From NCBI GenBank assembly GCA_004552615.1, contig SFNZ01000027.1, positions 1 to 27,294 of the forward strand: 27,294 bases of DNA, read 5' to 3'. The translations under genes and the position numbers were made by a program. Under the pieces are notes generated by a model, which did not search any database, was not told where the DNA came from, and saw only the letters and a list, made by a program, of their open reading frames with translations. Positions 15,616 through 23,683 of the stretch are shown piece by piece (position 1 is the first letter of the stretch; each line of letters begins with the position of its first letter). The DNA comes from Bacteroidales bacterium. GTDB lineage: Bacteria; Bacteroidota; Bacteroidia; Bacteroidales; UBA932.

Positions 15616-16140
15616 ATGGAGAAGATAATGATAGCCGCCGTGGCGGATGACGGGGCAATCGGCAGGGACAATGCCTTGCTGTGGCATATTGCGGAGGATA
15701 TGAAATATTTCCGCAGGACGACGATGGGCTGCCCTGTGATAATGGGTTACCGTACATGGCTTTCCATCGGCAGGCCACTTCCCGGCAGACTGAACATCGT
15801 GATTACCAAGCGGCATTTCGATGCCCCTGGCTCAGTTATCCAGGTGCCGGATATCCCGTCAGCGTTCAAGGAGGCCGGGAAAAGTTGCGCTGACAGTGGC
15901 CATGGCGGGGCAGATGACGTTCAGCGTTGTTTCGTGATGGGAGGTGCAAAGACCTACGAGAGAGCCATGGAATATGCCGATGCCCTTTATATCACTCACG
16001 TGCATACCTCCGTTCCTGATGCCGATGCATTCTTCCCTCCGATTGACGCTTCCGTCTGGCATAAGGTCTCAGAAACCCCCGTCTCCACCGACCCGGGAAA
16101 CGGGCTCCCTTACTCCTTCGCAGTTTATCACAGAAGGTAG
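15616..16140 (+). CDS. folA: dihydrofolate reductase
   Basis: 174 residues; reduces dihydrofolate made by ThyA to tetrahydrofolate with NADPH. Visible landmarks: IAAVADDGAIGRDNALLWH (5-24), the acidic catalytic residue Asp28 in AEDMKYF, VIMGYRTWLSIGRPLPGR (41-58), the glycine turn VMGGAKTYE and the DALYITHVH strand. It is a little longer than E. coli FolA (159). Compared with the E. coli sequence, the Arg44 that contacts the NADPH phosphate is replaced by Tyr45, with an Arg next to it. Last gene of the galM-thyA-folA set, convergent with rpsC. Confidence 0.95.
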   Translation: MEKIMIAAVADDGAIGRDNALLWHIAEDMKYFRRTTMGCPVIMGYRTWLSIGRPLPGRLNIVITKRHFDAPGSVIQVPDIPSAFKEAGKSCADSGHGGADDVQRCFVMGGAKTYERAMEYADALYITHVHTSVPDADAFFPPIDASVWHKVSETPVSTDPGNGLPYSFAVYHRR

Positions 16141-16186
16141 CACATTACGAGCAGATGAGGGGATTCGACAAACAGGCGTGATTGAC

Positions 16187-16215
16187 AAAAAAGGGGACGG
16201 CCAAAGCCGTCCCCT
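16187..16215 (-). terminator. intrinsic terminator of the ribosomal-protein operon
   Basis: On the minus strand, GGGGACGGC and GCCGTCCCC form a perfect 9-bp stem (10 bp with one outer pair) around a 4-base loop, followed directly by six T. It lies 21 bases past the rpsC stop. Read on the plus strand it has no U-tract, so it mainly serves the ribosomal operon and only weakly, if at all, folA. Confidence 0.9.
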
Positions 16216-16235
16216 CATCGTGAGTATGTGAATTC

Positions 16236-17000
16236 TTATTTCTCGGAATCCTGAGGAGCTCCTCCCCTGCGGCCCTTGCCACCACGACGTGGTCCGCGGT
16301 CGCCACGTGAAGAGCGGCCCTGGCCCTGAGGCTGTGCAGAAGCTGCTGCTACACCTGCGTTAGGAGAAAGGTCTTTCTTCCCGTAAACCTCACCGTTGCA
16401 GATCCATACCTTGATACCGAGCGCACCTACCTTGGTGTGAGCCACTGCAAGAGCATAGTCGATATCAGCACGGAATGTGTGGAGAGGGGTACGGCCCTCT
16501 TTGAACATCTCGCTTCTTGCCATCTCGGCTCCGCCTACACGGCCGCTGATCTGAACCTTGATACCCTCGGCACCAACACGCATGGCTGTAGAAACGGCCA
16601 TCTTGATTGCCCTTCTGTAGGATACGCGGCCCTCGATCTGGCGAGCGATGCTGTCCGCTACGATATTTGCGTCAACCTCAGGTCTTCTGACCTCGAAGAT
16701 GTTGATCTGTACATCCTTGTTGGTCACCTTGTTGAGCTCCTTCTTGAGGTTGTCAACGGCGCTACCGCCCCTTCCGATGATGACACCCGGCCTTGCAGCC
16801 TGAATCGTCACGGTGATGAGCTTCAGTGTCCTCTCGATGACAATCTTGGAGATGCTTGCGTTTGCAAGACGGTTGACAAGATATTTGCGGATCTTATAGT
16901 CTTCCGCGATTTTCTCGGCATAACTACCACCACACCAGTTAGAGACCCAACCACGGGTGATACCGATTCTGTTGCTGATAGGATTTGTTTTCTGTCCCAT
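16236..17000 (-). CDS. rpsC: 30S ribosomal protein S3
   Basis: 254 residues. Begins MGQKTNPISNRIGITRGW, typical of uS3. The KH domain contains the loop PGVIIGRGGSAVDNL (GRGG), which binds 16S rRNA and lines the mRNA entry tunnel. The C-terminal domain ends near GKKDLSP; the last 35-40 residues are a Gly/Arg/Ser-rich basic tail (for example RGPRRGGKGRRGG), so the protein is longer than E. coli S3 (233). A GGAGG lies 8 bases or so before the ATG, overlapping the last codons of rplV. It is the last gene of the cluster and is followed by a terminator, not by rplP. Confidence 0.98.
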   Translation of the reverse strand: MGQKTNPISNRIGITRGWVSNWCGGSYAEKIAEDYKIRKYLVNRLANASISKIVIERTLKLITVTIQAARPGVIIGRGGSAVDNLKKELNKVTNKDVQINIFEVRRPEVDANIVADSIARQIEGRVSYRRAIKMAVSTAMRVGAEGIKVQISGRVGGAEMARSEMFKEGRTPLHTFRADIDYALAVAHTKVGALGIKVWICNGEVYGKKDLSPNAGVAAASAQPQGQGRSSRGDRGPRRGGKGRRGGAPQDSEK

Positions 17001-17003
17001 TAT

Positions 17004-17423
17004 TTAGTCCTCCACTGCTGTTGGTTTCTTTACATCGAGAATAATGGTAACGTGGTTGGAACGCTTGCGAATCCTGCCGGCCCTTCCCTGAGGACATGGG
17101 CGGATTCTCTTGAGTGTACGTCCCTCGTCGACCATGAGGGTCTTCACATATACATTACCGTTATCCAGTTCTTTTGTCTTGTCCGGGTTCTTGGCCTCCC
17201 AGTTAGCAATCGCGCTACGGAGAAGTTTCTCGAGCACCACTGAAGGCGCCTTCTTCGAGAACTTGAGAAGGTCGAGGGCGTGATTGACCTCAACACCTCT
17301 CACGGTGTCAGCCACGAGGCGCATTTTGCGCGGTGATGACGGAACATCGTTTACCTTTGCGATAGCTGTCTGCTGCTTAATCTCTTTCAGTCTAACGGCC
17401 ATTAAATGTTTACGTTTTCCCAT
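17004..17423 (-). CDS. rplV: 50S ribosomal protein L22
   Basis: 139 residues. Core motif VPSSPRKMRLVADTVRGVEV and LLRSAIANWEAKN are characteristic of uL22. The long beta-hairpin that lines the peptide exit tunnel is seen in LKRIRPCPQGRAGRIRKR. The N-terminus MGKRKHLMAVRLKEI matches the slightly extended Bacteroidota form; MAVRLKE is a possible later start. Three bases separate it from rpsC. Confidence 0.97.
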   Translation of the reverse strand: MGKRKHLMAVRLKEIKQQTAIAKVNDVPSSPRKMRLVADTVRGVEVNHALDLLKFSKKAPSVVLEKLLRSAIANWEAKNPDKTKELDNGNVYVKTLMVDEGRTLKRIRPCPQGRAGRIRKRSNHVTIILDVKKPTAVED

Positions 17424-17447
17424 AATTTCTGATCAATTAAGCGTTTA

Positions 17448-17720
17448 CTACTTCTTATTGTTACCTGAATGGCCTCTGAAAGTCCTTGTTGGAGCGAATT
17501 CTCCGAGCTTGTGGCCTACCATGTTCTCAGTTACATAAACAGGAATGAACTTGTTTCCGTTATGAACTGCGATGGTGTGACCTACGAAGTCAGGAGAGAT
17601 CATGCTTGCGCGTGACCAAGTCTTCACGACCTCTTTCTTCTTGCCGCCATCATTCATAGCAAGAATTCTTTTTTCCAGGGCTTCCTGGATATATGGACCT
17701 TTTCTTAATGAACGACTCAT
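17448..17720 (-). CDS. rpsS: 30S ribosomal protein S19
   Basis: 90 residues, the usual length. MSRSLRKGPYIQEAL at the start, KTWSRASMISPDFVGHTIAV in the middle, and the conserved end KLGEFAPTRTFRGHSG identify uS19, which sits in the 30S head near the A-site finger. Standard order between rplV and rplB, with short gaps. Confidence 0.98.
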   Translation of the reverse strand: MSRSLRKGPYIQEALEKRILAMNDGGKKKEVVKTWSRASMISPDFVGHTIAVHNGNKFIPVYVTENMVGHKLGEFAPTRTFRGHSGNNKK

Positions 17721-17742
17721 AATCTCTAAAGTTTAATTCCGT

Positions 17743-18567
17743 TTATTTCTTTCTTCTTTCAATGATGAACTTGTTTGAAGTAGCCTTAGGATTACGTGTC
17801 TTGTAGCCCTTTGCAGGAAGTCCCTTGCGAGACCTCGGATGACCTCCGGAAGCACGGCCTTCACCACCACCCATCGGGTGATCTACCGGGTTCATTACGA
17901 CACCACGGTTGTGAGGACGCCTGCCGAGCCATCTGCTGCGGCCTGCCTTTCCTGACGACTCCAAATTGTGTTCTGGATTGGATACCACACCTACAGTTGC
18001 ACGGCAAGTGGTGAGCACCATCCTGGTCTCGCCTGAAGGCAGACGGAGAATGGCGTGGTTGCCCTCACGTGCGGCGAGCTGTGCATAAGTACCTGCAGAA
18101 CGTGCCATTGCACCGCCCTGTCCAGGACGCAGCTCGATGTTGTGTACGAGTGTACCTACCGGAATTTCCCCAAGAGGAAGAGCGTTGCCGACCTCAGGAG
18201 CGACGCCCGGGCCGGATTCGAGAATCTGACCTACCTTCAGTCCGTTAGGAGCGATGATGTATCTCTTCTCCCCGTCCTCGTACTGAACGAGCGCGATACG
18301 TGCGCTGCGGTTCGGGTCATACTCTATTGTCAGTACTGTTGCTTTGCAATTGTCCTTTGCACGGTGGAAATCGATGATACGGTACATTCTCTTGTGTCCG
18401 CCACCGATGTAACGCATGGTCATCTGACCGGTGTTGTTGCGTCCGCCCGTTTTCTTGAGAGGCTCAAGCAATGCCTTGTGCGGCTTCTTGGCGGTAATGT
18501 CGTCAAAAGCGCTGATAACCATTCCCCTGGTTCCAGGAGTTACCGGTTTGAATTTTCTTGTTGCCAT
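17743..18567 (-). CDS. rplB: 50S ribosomal protein L2
   Basis: 274 residues, normal for uL2, needed for subunit joining and peptidyl transfer. Landmarks: KPVTPGTRGMVI, GRNNTGQMTMRYIGGGHKR, the GLKVGQILESGPG block, and near the C-terminus NPVDHPMGGGEGRASGGHP with the conserved His of DHP. A full AAGGAGGG lies six bases before the ATG and overlaps the rplW stop, an unusually strong ribosome-binding site for this phylum. Confidence 0.98.
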   Translation of the reverse strand: MATRKFKPVTPGTRGMVISAFDDITAKKPHKALLEPLKKTGGRNNTGQMTMRYIGGGHKRMYRIIDFHRAKDNCKATVLTIEYDPNRSARIALVQYEDGEKRYIIAPNGLKVGQILESGPGVAPEVGNALPLGEIPVGTLVHNIELRPGQGGAMARSAGTYAQLAAREGNHAILRLPSGETRMVLTTCRATVGVVSNPEHNLESSGKAGRSRWLGRRPHNRGVVMNPVDHPMGGGEGRASGGHPRSRKGLPAKGYKTRNPKATSNKFIIERRKK

Positions 18568-18578
18568 TGCTTCCCTCC

Positions 18579-18869
18579 TTAAATATTGCTATAGAAATCA
18601 ATCTTGTCCTCGCCTGCGAGTGTCACGTATGCCTTCTTGAAGTGGTTCATACGGCCTCTGAGCATGCCTGACTTGGAATAACGGGATTTTCTTTTCCCGT
18701 GGTAGTTCAATGTGTTGACAGCTGCAACCGAGACGTTGTACATCTGCTCTACGGCTGTCTTGATCTGGATCTTGTTGGCTCCACGGTCCACAATGAATCC
18801 GTAACGGTTCAACTTTTCGCCCTGAGCCGTCATTTTCTCTGTTACTATTGGCTTAATGATAATTCCCAT
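18579..18869 (-). CDS. rplW: 50S ribosomal protein L23
   Basis: 96 residues. IIKPIVTEKM at the start and NRYGFIVDRGANKIQIKTAV identify uL23, the docking site for trigger factor and SRP at the exit tunnel. The tail NYHGKRKSRYSKSG is the 23S-binding extension. Normal position between rplD and rplB, 11-12 bases from each. Confidence 0.97.
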   Translation of the reverse strand: MGIIIKPIVTEKMTAQGEKLNRYGFIVDRGANKIQIKTAVEQMYNVSVAAVNTLNYHGKRKSRYSKSGMLRGRMNHFKKAYVTLAGEDKIDFYSNI

Positions 18870-18881
18870 CTCTCAATCTTT

Positions 18882-19511
18882 TTAGCGTTTTGCCCTGGCT
18901 GAAAGGATGTCCTGAACACCGTCAACGAGAACGAGCGAATGAGCGTTCATGATGGTGTAGGTGTTGATCTCATCAACAGTGATGACCTTTACCTGCTCAA
19001 GGTTGCGTGATGAAAGGTAAATATTGGCTGAATTCTCAGGAAGGACGAAGAGCACTTTCCTGTCTCCCGCCTGAATTGCGGAGAGGATGTTCAGGAACTC
19101 CTTGGTCTTTGGAGCGTCCATTGTGAACGGCTCAACGAGCACGATCTTGTTGTCCTTTGCCTTGTATGAAAGGGCAGAAAGTCTCGCGAGTGACTTGAGC
19201 TTCTTGTTCAGCTTGAAAGAGTAATCACGCGGACGTGGTCCATGTGCGCGACCTCCGCCTACATAGATGTTGGCCTTGATGCTACCGTGACGTGCACCGC
19301 CGCCGCCTTTCTGACGGCCCTGCTTCTTGGTGCTGTAGGAAACCTCGCTGCGGTCCTTTGTCTTGGCTGTACCCTGACGGTTGTTTGCCAGATACTGGAG
19401 GACGTCGAGATAGATGGCATGATCATTCGGCTCGATACCGAAAACTTTCTCGTCGAGCACGACCTTCTTTCCGGATTCAGTTCCGTCGATCTTCTTTACT
19501 GTCAATTCCAT
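18882..19511 (-). CDS. rplD: 50S ribosomal protein L4
   Basis: 209 residues. The exit-tunnel loop is clear in GRQKGGGGARHGSIKANIYVGGGRAHGPRPRDY (read in pieces: RQKGGGGARHGS and GGGRAHGPRPRDY), and the C-terminal SLVLVDGVQDIL block is typical of uL4. In E. coli L4 represses the S10 operon; no comparable leader is evident here. A GGAGG overlapping the end of rplC precedes the ATG, two bases after the rplC stop. Confidence 0.97.
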   Translation of the reverse strand: MELTVKKIDGTESGKKVVLDEKVFGIEPNDHAIYLDVLQYLANNRQGTAKTKDRSEVSYSTKKQGRQKGGGGARHGSIKANIYVGGGRAHGPRPRDYSFKLNKKLKSLARLSALSYKAKDNKIVLVEPFTMDAPKTKEFLNILSAIQAGDRKVLFVLPENSANIYLSSRNLEQVKVITVDEINTYTIMNAHSLVLVDGVQDILSARAKR

Positions 19512-19513
19512 AA

Positions 19514-20137
19514 TTAATCCTCCAAGATAAGATAAGAACCTCTTGCTCCAGGCACGGAGCCTTTCACGACGATAAGGTTGTTCTCAGGAATCACTTTAAC
19601 GACCTGAAGGTTGAACACCTTAACTCTCTCATTGCCCATATGGCCGGCCATCCTCATTCCCGGGAAGACACGTGAAGGCCATGATGACGCACCCATTGAA
19701 CCAGGGTGACGGAGTCTGTTGTGCTGACCGTGGGTAGCACCGCCCACACCGGCAAAGCCGTGGCGTTTAACGACTCCCTGGAATCCCTTTCCTTTGGAAG
19801 TACCGACGACATCGACATACTCGACACCTTCGAAGATGTCTGCGACTGTCAGGGTGTCGCCTAATTTAAGCTCTCCTTTGAAATCCGCCTTGAACTCAAC
19901 GAGTTTGCGGTGAGGAGTGGTTCCTGCCTTTGCGAAATGCCCTTTGAGAGGGGCGCTGGCGTGCTTTTCTGTGGTTTCGTCATAGGCAAGCTGTACGGCG
20001 GCATAACCATCTTTTTCTACCGTACGGAGCTGCGTAACAACACACGGACCAGCCTCAATGACGGTGCATGGAATATTTTTTCCATCAGCACCGAAAACGG
20101 AAGTCATTCCGATTTTCTTTCCAATTAATCCAGGCAT
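19514..20137 (-). CDS. rplC: 50S ribosomal protein L3
   Basis: 207 residues. MPGLIGKKIGMTSVFG and the extended loop GGATHGQHNRLRHPGSMGAS, GMRMAGHMGNERVKV identify uL3, an early assembly protein whose loop reaches the peptidyl-transferase centre. It is the first gene of the cluster here: a promoter lies about 60 bases upstream and the next gene on the far side is divergent, so rpsJ, which normally precedes rplC, is absent. Confidence 0.98.
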   Translation of the reverse strand: MPGLIGKKIGMTSVFGADGKNIPCTVIEAGPCVVTQLRTVEKDGYAAVQLAYDETTEKHASAPLKGHFAKAGTTPHRKLVEFKADFKGELKLGDTLTVADIFEGVEYVDVVGTSKGKGFQGVVKRHGFAGVGGATHGQHNRLRHPGSMGASSWPSRVFPGMRMAGHMGNERVKVFNLQVVKVIPENNLIVVKGSVPGARGSYLILED

Positions 20138-20197
20138 TGGTTTGATAATTAATTGTTTATTAATACTTTATCGTATTCCGCATACTTTTGCGGGCTG

Positions 20198-20228
20198 CAA
20201 ATATACGACTATTTTTTTAATTTTCAAT
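20198..20228 (-). promoter_or_regulatory. promoter of the rplC-rpsC operon
   Basis: On the minus strand ATTG (20228-20225) is followed after 19 bases by TATATTTG (20205-20198), a full -7 match with a one-mismatch -33 box. Transcription would start near 20191. A 5-bp stem (CCGCA/TGCGG, 20178-20193, 6-base loop) would sit at the very 5' end of the message. Confidence 0.65.
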
Positions 20229-20255
20229 CACCTTCTCACAAAATGCCTGAAAACT

Positions 20256-20287
20256 TTTGCGCAGGCGCAACTCTTTTTGTATTTTTG
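20256..20287 (+). promoter_or_regulatory. Bacteroides-type promoter of cdaA
   Basis: TTTG (20256-20259), 20 bases, TATTTTTG (20280-20287): both boxes match the consensus. Transcription should start near 20294, about 29 bases before the cdaA ATG at 20323. Confidence 0.75.
20257..20270. promoter_or_regulatory. 14-bp inverted repeat on the cdaA promoter
   Basis: TTGCGC (20257-20262), a 2-base AG centre and GCGCAA (20265-20270) form a perfect inverted repeat, G+C-rich within an otherwise AT-rich intergenic region. It covers the -33 box and runs into the spacer, the classic place for an operator. Confidence 0.5.
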
Positions 20288-20322
20288 TACGATAGGACAA
20301 GAGATTAACACTGTGGAAAGAT

Positions 20323-21138
20323 ATGCTGCCTGAGATATTCGGATTCTTGAAGTTCTCATTCACCGACATGCTGGACGTCCTGCTGGTCGCCCTCATCATA
20401 TATTTGGTATTCCGCTGGATACGCGACTCCACCGTGATGAACATTTTCCTTGCGGTGATTTCCATCTTCGTGCTGAAGGTGCTCGCAGACGCATTGAAGA
20501 TGAAGCTGATGGGTGCGTTGCTGTCCACATTTATAGACGTGGGTGTCATTGCCATTATAGTCATATTCCAGCCGGAAATCCGGCATTTCCTCATACGCTT
20601 CGGCAGCGGTTCCCGCATCGGGAAGAAAGGCCGTGCGTTCCTCAACCGCATTCTGGGCAAGGAGGAGCATCCGATGGACAGTACCGACGTGAAGGAAATC
20701 ACGGAAGCCTGCAGGGCAATGTCGGAGCAGAAGACAGGCGCACTCATCGTGCTTCCACATTCAAACAATCTGGACTATGTCATAGAGACCGGGGACAGGA
20801 TAGACGCGAAGATCAACAGGAGGCTGATAATGAACCTGTTCTTCAAGAACTCCCCTCTTCATGACGGGGCGATGATAATAGACGGAAGCCGGATCGAGGC
20901 GGCCCGCTGTACCCTGCCGATAACGGGACGGACTGACATTCCTCCGAGTTACGGAATGAGGCACAAAGCTGCGATAGGCATCACCGAGGAGACTGATGCC
21001 GACGTGATCGTGGTGTCGGAGGAGACGGGAGAGATTTCATTCGGAAGGAACGGCAGCCTGAACGCCATCAATAACATCAACGAGCTCAAGCTCCTGCTCG
21101 GGGCTTCGCTCTCCGGACAGGACAAGGAAACGAAATGA
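20323..21138 (+). CDS. cdaA: diadenylate cyclase CdaA
   Basis: 271 residues. It condenses two ATP into cyclic di-AMP, a second messenger that controls potassium and osmolyte balance and envelope homeostasis. Three N-terminal membrane segments (about 16-31, 39-57 and 64-82) are followed by a DisA_N-type cyclase domain with catalytic LHDGAMII (Asp181-Gly-Ala) and GMRHKAAIGITEE (Arg213-His214). The usual RHR triplet is RHK here. It has its own promoter with an inverted repeat. Its stop overlaps the mutS2 start (ATGA), so the two are translated together. Confidence 0.95.
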   Translation: MLPEIFGFLKFSFTDMLDVLLVALIIYLVFRWIRDSTVMNIFLAVISIFVLKVLADALKMKLMGALLSTFIDVGVIAIIVIFQPEIRHFLIRFGSGSRIGKKGRAFLNRILGKEEHPMDSTDVKEITEACRAMSEQKTGALIVLPHSNNLDYVIETGDRIDAKINRRLIMNLFFKNSPLHDGAMIIDGSRIEAARCTLPITGRTDIPPSYGMRHKAAIGITEETDADVIVVSEETGEISFGRNGSLNAINNINELKLLLGASLSGQDKETK

Positions 21139-23672
21139 ATGCTGAAAAAATAGAAGCCAAACTGGGATTCGACAGAATCAGGAAAATAATATCCGACCGC
21201 TGCAGCACTGAATACGCTGCCGCGAGAACGGCCGGAGAGAGATTCTCCACCGACCCGAAGGAAATCAGGCGCAGGCTGCTTCTCACTGACGAGATGCGGC
21301 TCATTGTCATGTTCGAAGAATCCTTCCCGGGAAGCGGCTACATCGACTGCTGCGGATTCCTGGAAATGCTGGAGCAGGAAGGGTCGAACATAGACCTGGT
21401 TTCGCTCCGGAAGCTCAGGACCATGCTCGAGACCCTGCAGAGGATAACGTCATTTTTCGCCGGAATCAAGGACGGGGTATATCCGAACCTGAAGAAAATG
21501 GTGTCCGTGGTAAAGCTCTGCCCGGAAGTTCACCAGCGGATCGATGCTATCCTTGACAAGTTCGGCAATGTGAAGGACACGGCGTCTGACGAACTGTATG
21601 AGATCAGGAAAAAGCTTAAGGAGAAGGAGGGAGCCGTATCGAAACGCATCAACATGCTGCTGAAGAAAGCCCAGTCCGAGGGAATAGTGGACAGTGACGC
21701 CTCGGTGGTGATGCGTGACGGGAAGATGCTGATTCCGGTCAGTTCTGCCAACAAGAGAAAAATCCAGGGATTCGTTTATGACGAGTCCTCATCCGGCAAG
21801 ACGACTTTCATCGAGCCGGCGGAAATAGTGGAAATCACGAACGAGATAAGCGAACTGCATTTCGCCGAAGGGAGGGAAATCGCGAGGATTCTGTACGAGT
21901 TCAGCGACTGGCTCAGGCCGTATGTCCCTGACCTGCTTTCCGGTGCAATATGCATCGGCGAATTGGACTTCCTGATAGCCAAGGCCATGACAGCCCTGGA
22001 TTTCGTGGCCGGAATGCCGGTGATATCCGACTGCGGGGAAATGAATCTGCGCAAGGCAAGGCATCCGCTGCTCGAGAGGTCGCTCAAGCGCGAGAACAAG
22101 GAAATCGTGCCGCTGACCGCAACCCTGACCCCCAAGAAACATATTCTCCTGATATCCGGTCCCAATGCCGGTGGCAAGTCCGTCTGCCTCAAGACAGCCG
22201 GCCTGCTGCAGTACATGTTCCAGTGGGGCATGCTGATTCCTACGTCCGAGACTTCGGAAATGATGGTCTTCGACCGGCTGATGGTGGATATCGGTGACGG
22301 GCAATCGATTGACAATGACCTGAGTACATATAGTTCATTTCTCGAGTCCATGAAGGAAATGCTGGCAGAGGCCGACTCCAGGACACTGGTGCTCATCGAC
22401 GAGTTCGGTTCCGGCACCGAGCCTGCCGCGGGAGGTGCCATAGCCGAGGCTATATTGAGCGAACTGGACAAGAGAGGAGTATACGGGGTCATCACCACTC
22501 ATTATACGAACCTGAAGCTATATGCGTCGGGAAGCGAAACGGGAGTCGTGAACGGAGCAATGCAGTTCGATGCCAAGAATATTGTTCCATTGTTCAAACT
22601 CGAGATGGGATTGCCGGGCAATTCGTTCGCATTCGAGCTCGCGAGGAAAATGGGGCTGCCGGAGGCCATCGTGAAGGATGCGGAGACAAGGGCCGGCGAG
22701 GAGTTCGTGGGAATCGAGAGGAATCTGCGCAAGATTGCGAGGAACAGGCGTGCTCTCGACGAGAAGCTGCAGAAGATCAAGCATACCGACAGGACTCTCG
22801 AGGACATTACGGGGAAATACCAGAAAGAGCTCGAGGACATAAAGAAAATGAGAAAGGAGATTCTGGACGAGGCCAAGGCGGAGGCGGAGGATATTGTCAA
22901 GAGCGCCAACCGGAAAGTGGAAAACACCATCCGGACCATCAAGGAATCCCAGGCGGCGAAGGAAGAAACGCGGAAGGCACGCAGCGAGCTGCAGGATTTC
23001 GTATCCGCATTGGCTTCCCGGAAGGAACAGGACAGGAAGGACCGCGAGGGGTATCTCGAGCAGAAGATAAAACAGGTGTCCGAGAGGCAGAGACGCCAGA
23101 GAACGAGGAAGGACGGGAAAATGTCGGAGGAGGAGAGGCGCAAGCTGGCCGAGCAGGAGGACAATGAAAGGAGGATTGCCGAATTCCGGAGCGGCCCGCT
23201 AAGAGTCGGCGAGAAAATCCGGGTGAAGTCCAACGGCATGGTGGGCGAAGTGGCGATAGTGTCGGACAAGGCCGTCACGGTGATAGTGGGCAATATCAAG
23301 AGCAAGATGCCTTTGGACAAGGTGGAACGGATTACGTCCAACGAGTTCAAGTCCGCAGTCAAGTCCGAGATTCGTCCCGCCGCACCTGTTCAGGGCCAGG
23401 ATTCGATCAGCGAGAGGAAGCTGAATTTCAAGATGGAGCTGGACGTGAGGGGACAGAGGGTGAATGAGGCGCTCGAGAACGTGATGCATTATATAGATGA
23501 CGCGATCATGGTGAATGTCCAGTCCGTGCGCATCATACACGGGAAGGGCACGGGGGCATTGAGGGAAGAAATCCAGAAATACCTCAGGGCAATGCCCGGC
23601 GTGTCCTCGGCGAGGGACGAGAGCATACAGCTCGGAGGCTCCGGCGTGACGGTAGTGACATTCAATACATGA
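21135..23672 (+). CDS. mutS2: MutS2 ATPase/Smr endonuclease
   Basis: 845 residues, slightly longer than the family's usual 780-800. Domain order: MutS-like core and clamp (about 1-330, with FVYDESSSGKTTFIEP), ABC-type ATPase with Walker A GPNAGGKS (342-349) and Walker B LVLIDEFGSGTEP, a long charged coiled coil (about 520-690, very rich in Lys/Glu/Arg), a KOW-like strand region (RVGEKIRVKSNGMVGEVAIV), and a C-terminal Smr domain with ELDVRGQRVNEAL and IIHGKGTGALR. No mismatch-recognition domain, as expected. MutS2 restrains recombination in some bacteria and splits collided ribosomes in others. Coupled to cdaA by ATGA and followed 11 bases later by yraN. Confidence 0.96.
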   Translation: MNAEKIEAKLGFDRIRKIISDRCSTEYAAARTAGERFSTDPKEIRRRLLLTDEMRLIVMFEESFPGSGYIDCCGFLEMLEQEGSNIDLVSLRKLRTMLETLQRITSFFAGIKDGVYPNLKKMVSVVKLCPEVHQRIDAILDKFGNVKDTASDELYEIRKKLKEKEGAVSKRINMLLKKAQSEGIVDSDASVVMRDGKMLIPVSSANKRKIQGFVYDESSSGKTTFIEPAEIVEITNEISELHFAEGREIARILYEFSDWLRPYVPDLLSGAICIGELDFLIAKAMTALDFVAGMPVISDCGEMNLRKARHPLLERSLKRENKEIVPLTATLTPKKHILLISGPNAGGKSVCLKTAGLLQYMFQWGMLIPTSETSEMMVFDRLMVDIGDGQSIDNDLSTYSSFLESMKEMLAEADSRTLVLIDEFGSGTEPAAGGAIAEAILSELDKRGVYGVITTHYTNLKLYASGSETGVVNGAMQFDAKNIVPLFKLEMGLPGNSFAFELARKMGLPEAIVKDAETRAGEEFVGIERNLRKIARNRRALDEKLQKIKHTDRTLEDITGKYQKELEDIKKMRKEILDEAKAEAEDIVKSANRKVENTIRTIKESQAAKEETRKARSELQDFVSALASRKEQDRKDREGYLEQKIKQVSERQRRQRTRKDGKMSEEERRKLAEQEDNERRIAEFRSGPLRVGEKIRVKSNGMVGEVAIVSDKAVTVIVGNIKSKMPLDKVERITSNEFKSAVKSEIRPAAPVQGQDSISERKLNFKMELDVRGQRVNEALENVMHYIDDAIMVNVQSVRIIHGKGTGALREEIQKYLRAMPGVSSARDESIQLGGSGVTVVTFNT

Positions 23673-23683
23673 GATGACGGAAA

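Noticed and set aside
14835..15671. 278-codon open frame on the minus strand opposite thyA
   Set aside because: Antisense to a highly conserved enzyme with an intact active site; no recognisable product.
16437..17243. 268-codon open frame opposite rpsC and rplV
   Set aside because: Entirely antisense to two ribosomal-protein genes with clear identity.
22502..23362. 286-codon open frame opposite the mutS2 coiled coil
   Set aside because: The Ser/Phe/Leu-rich translation is the expected complement of Lys/Glu-rich coiled-coil codons.
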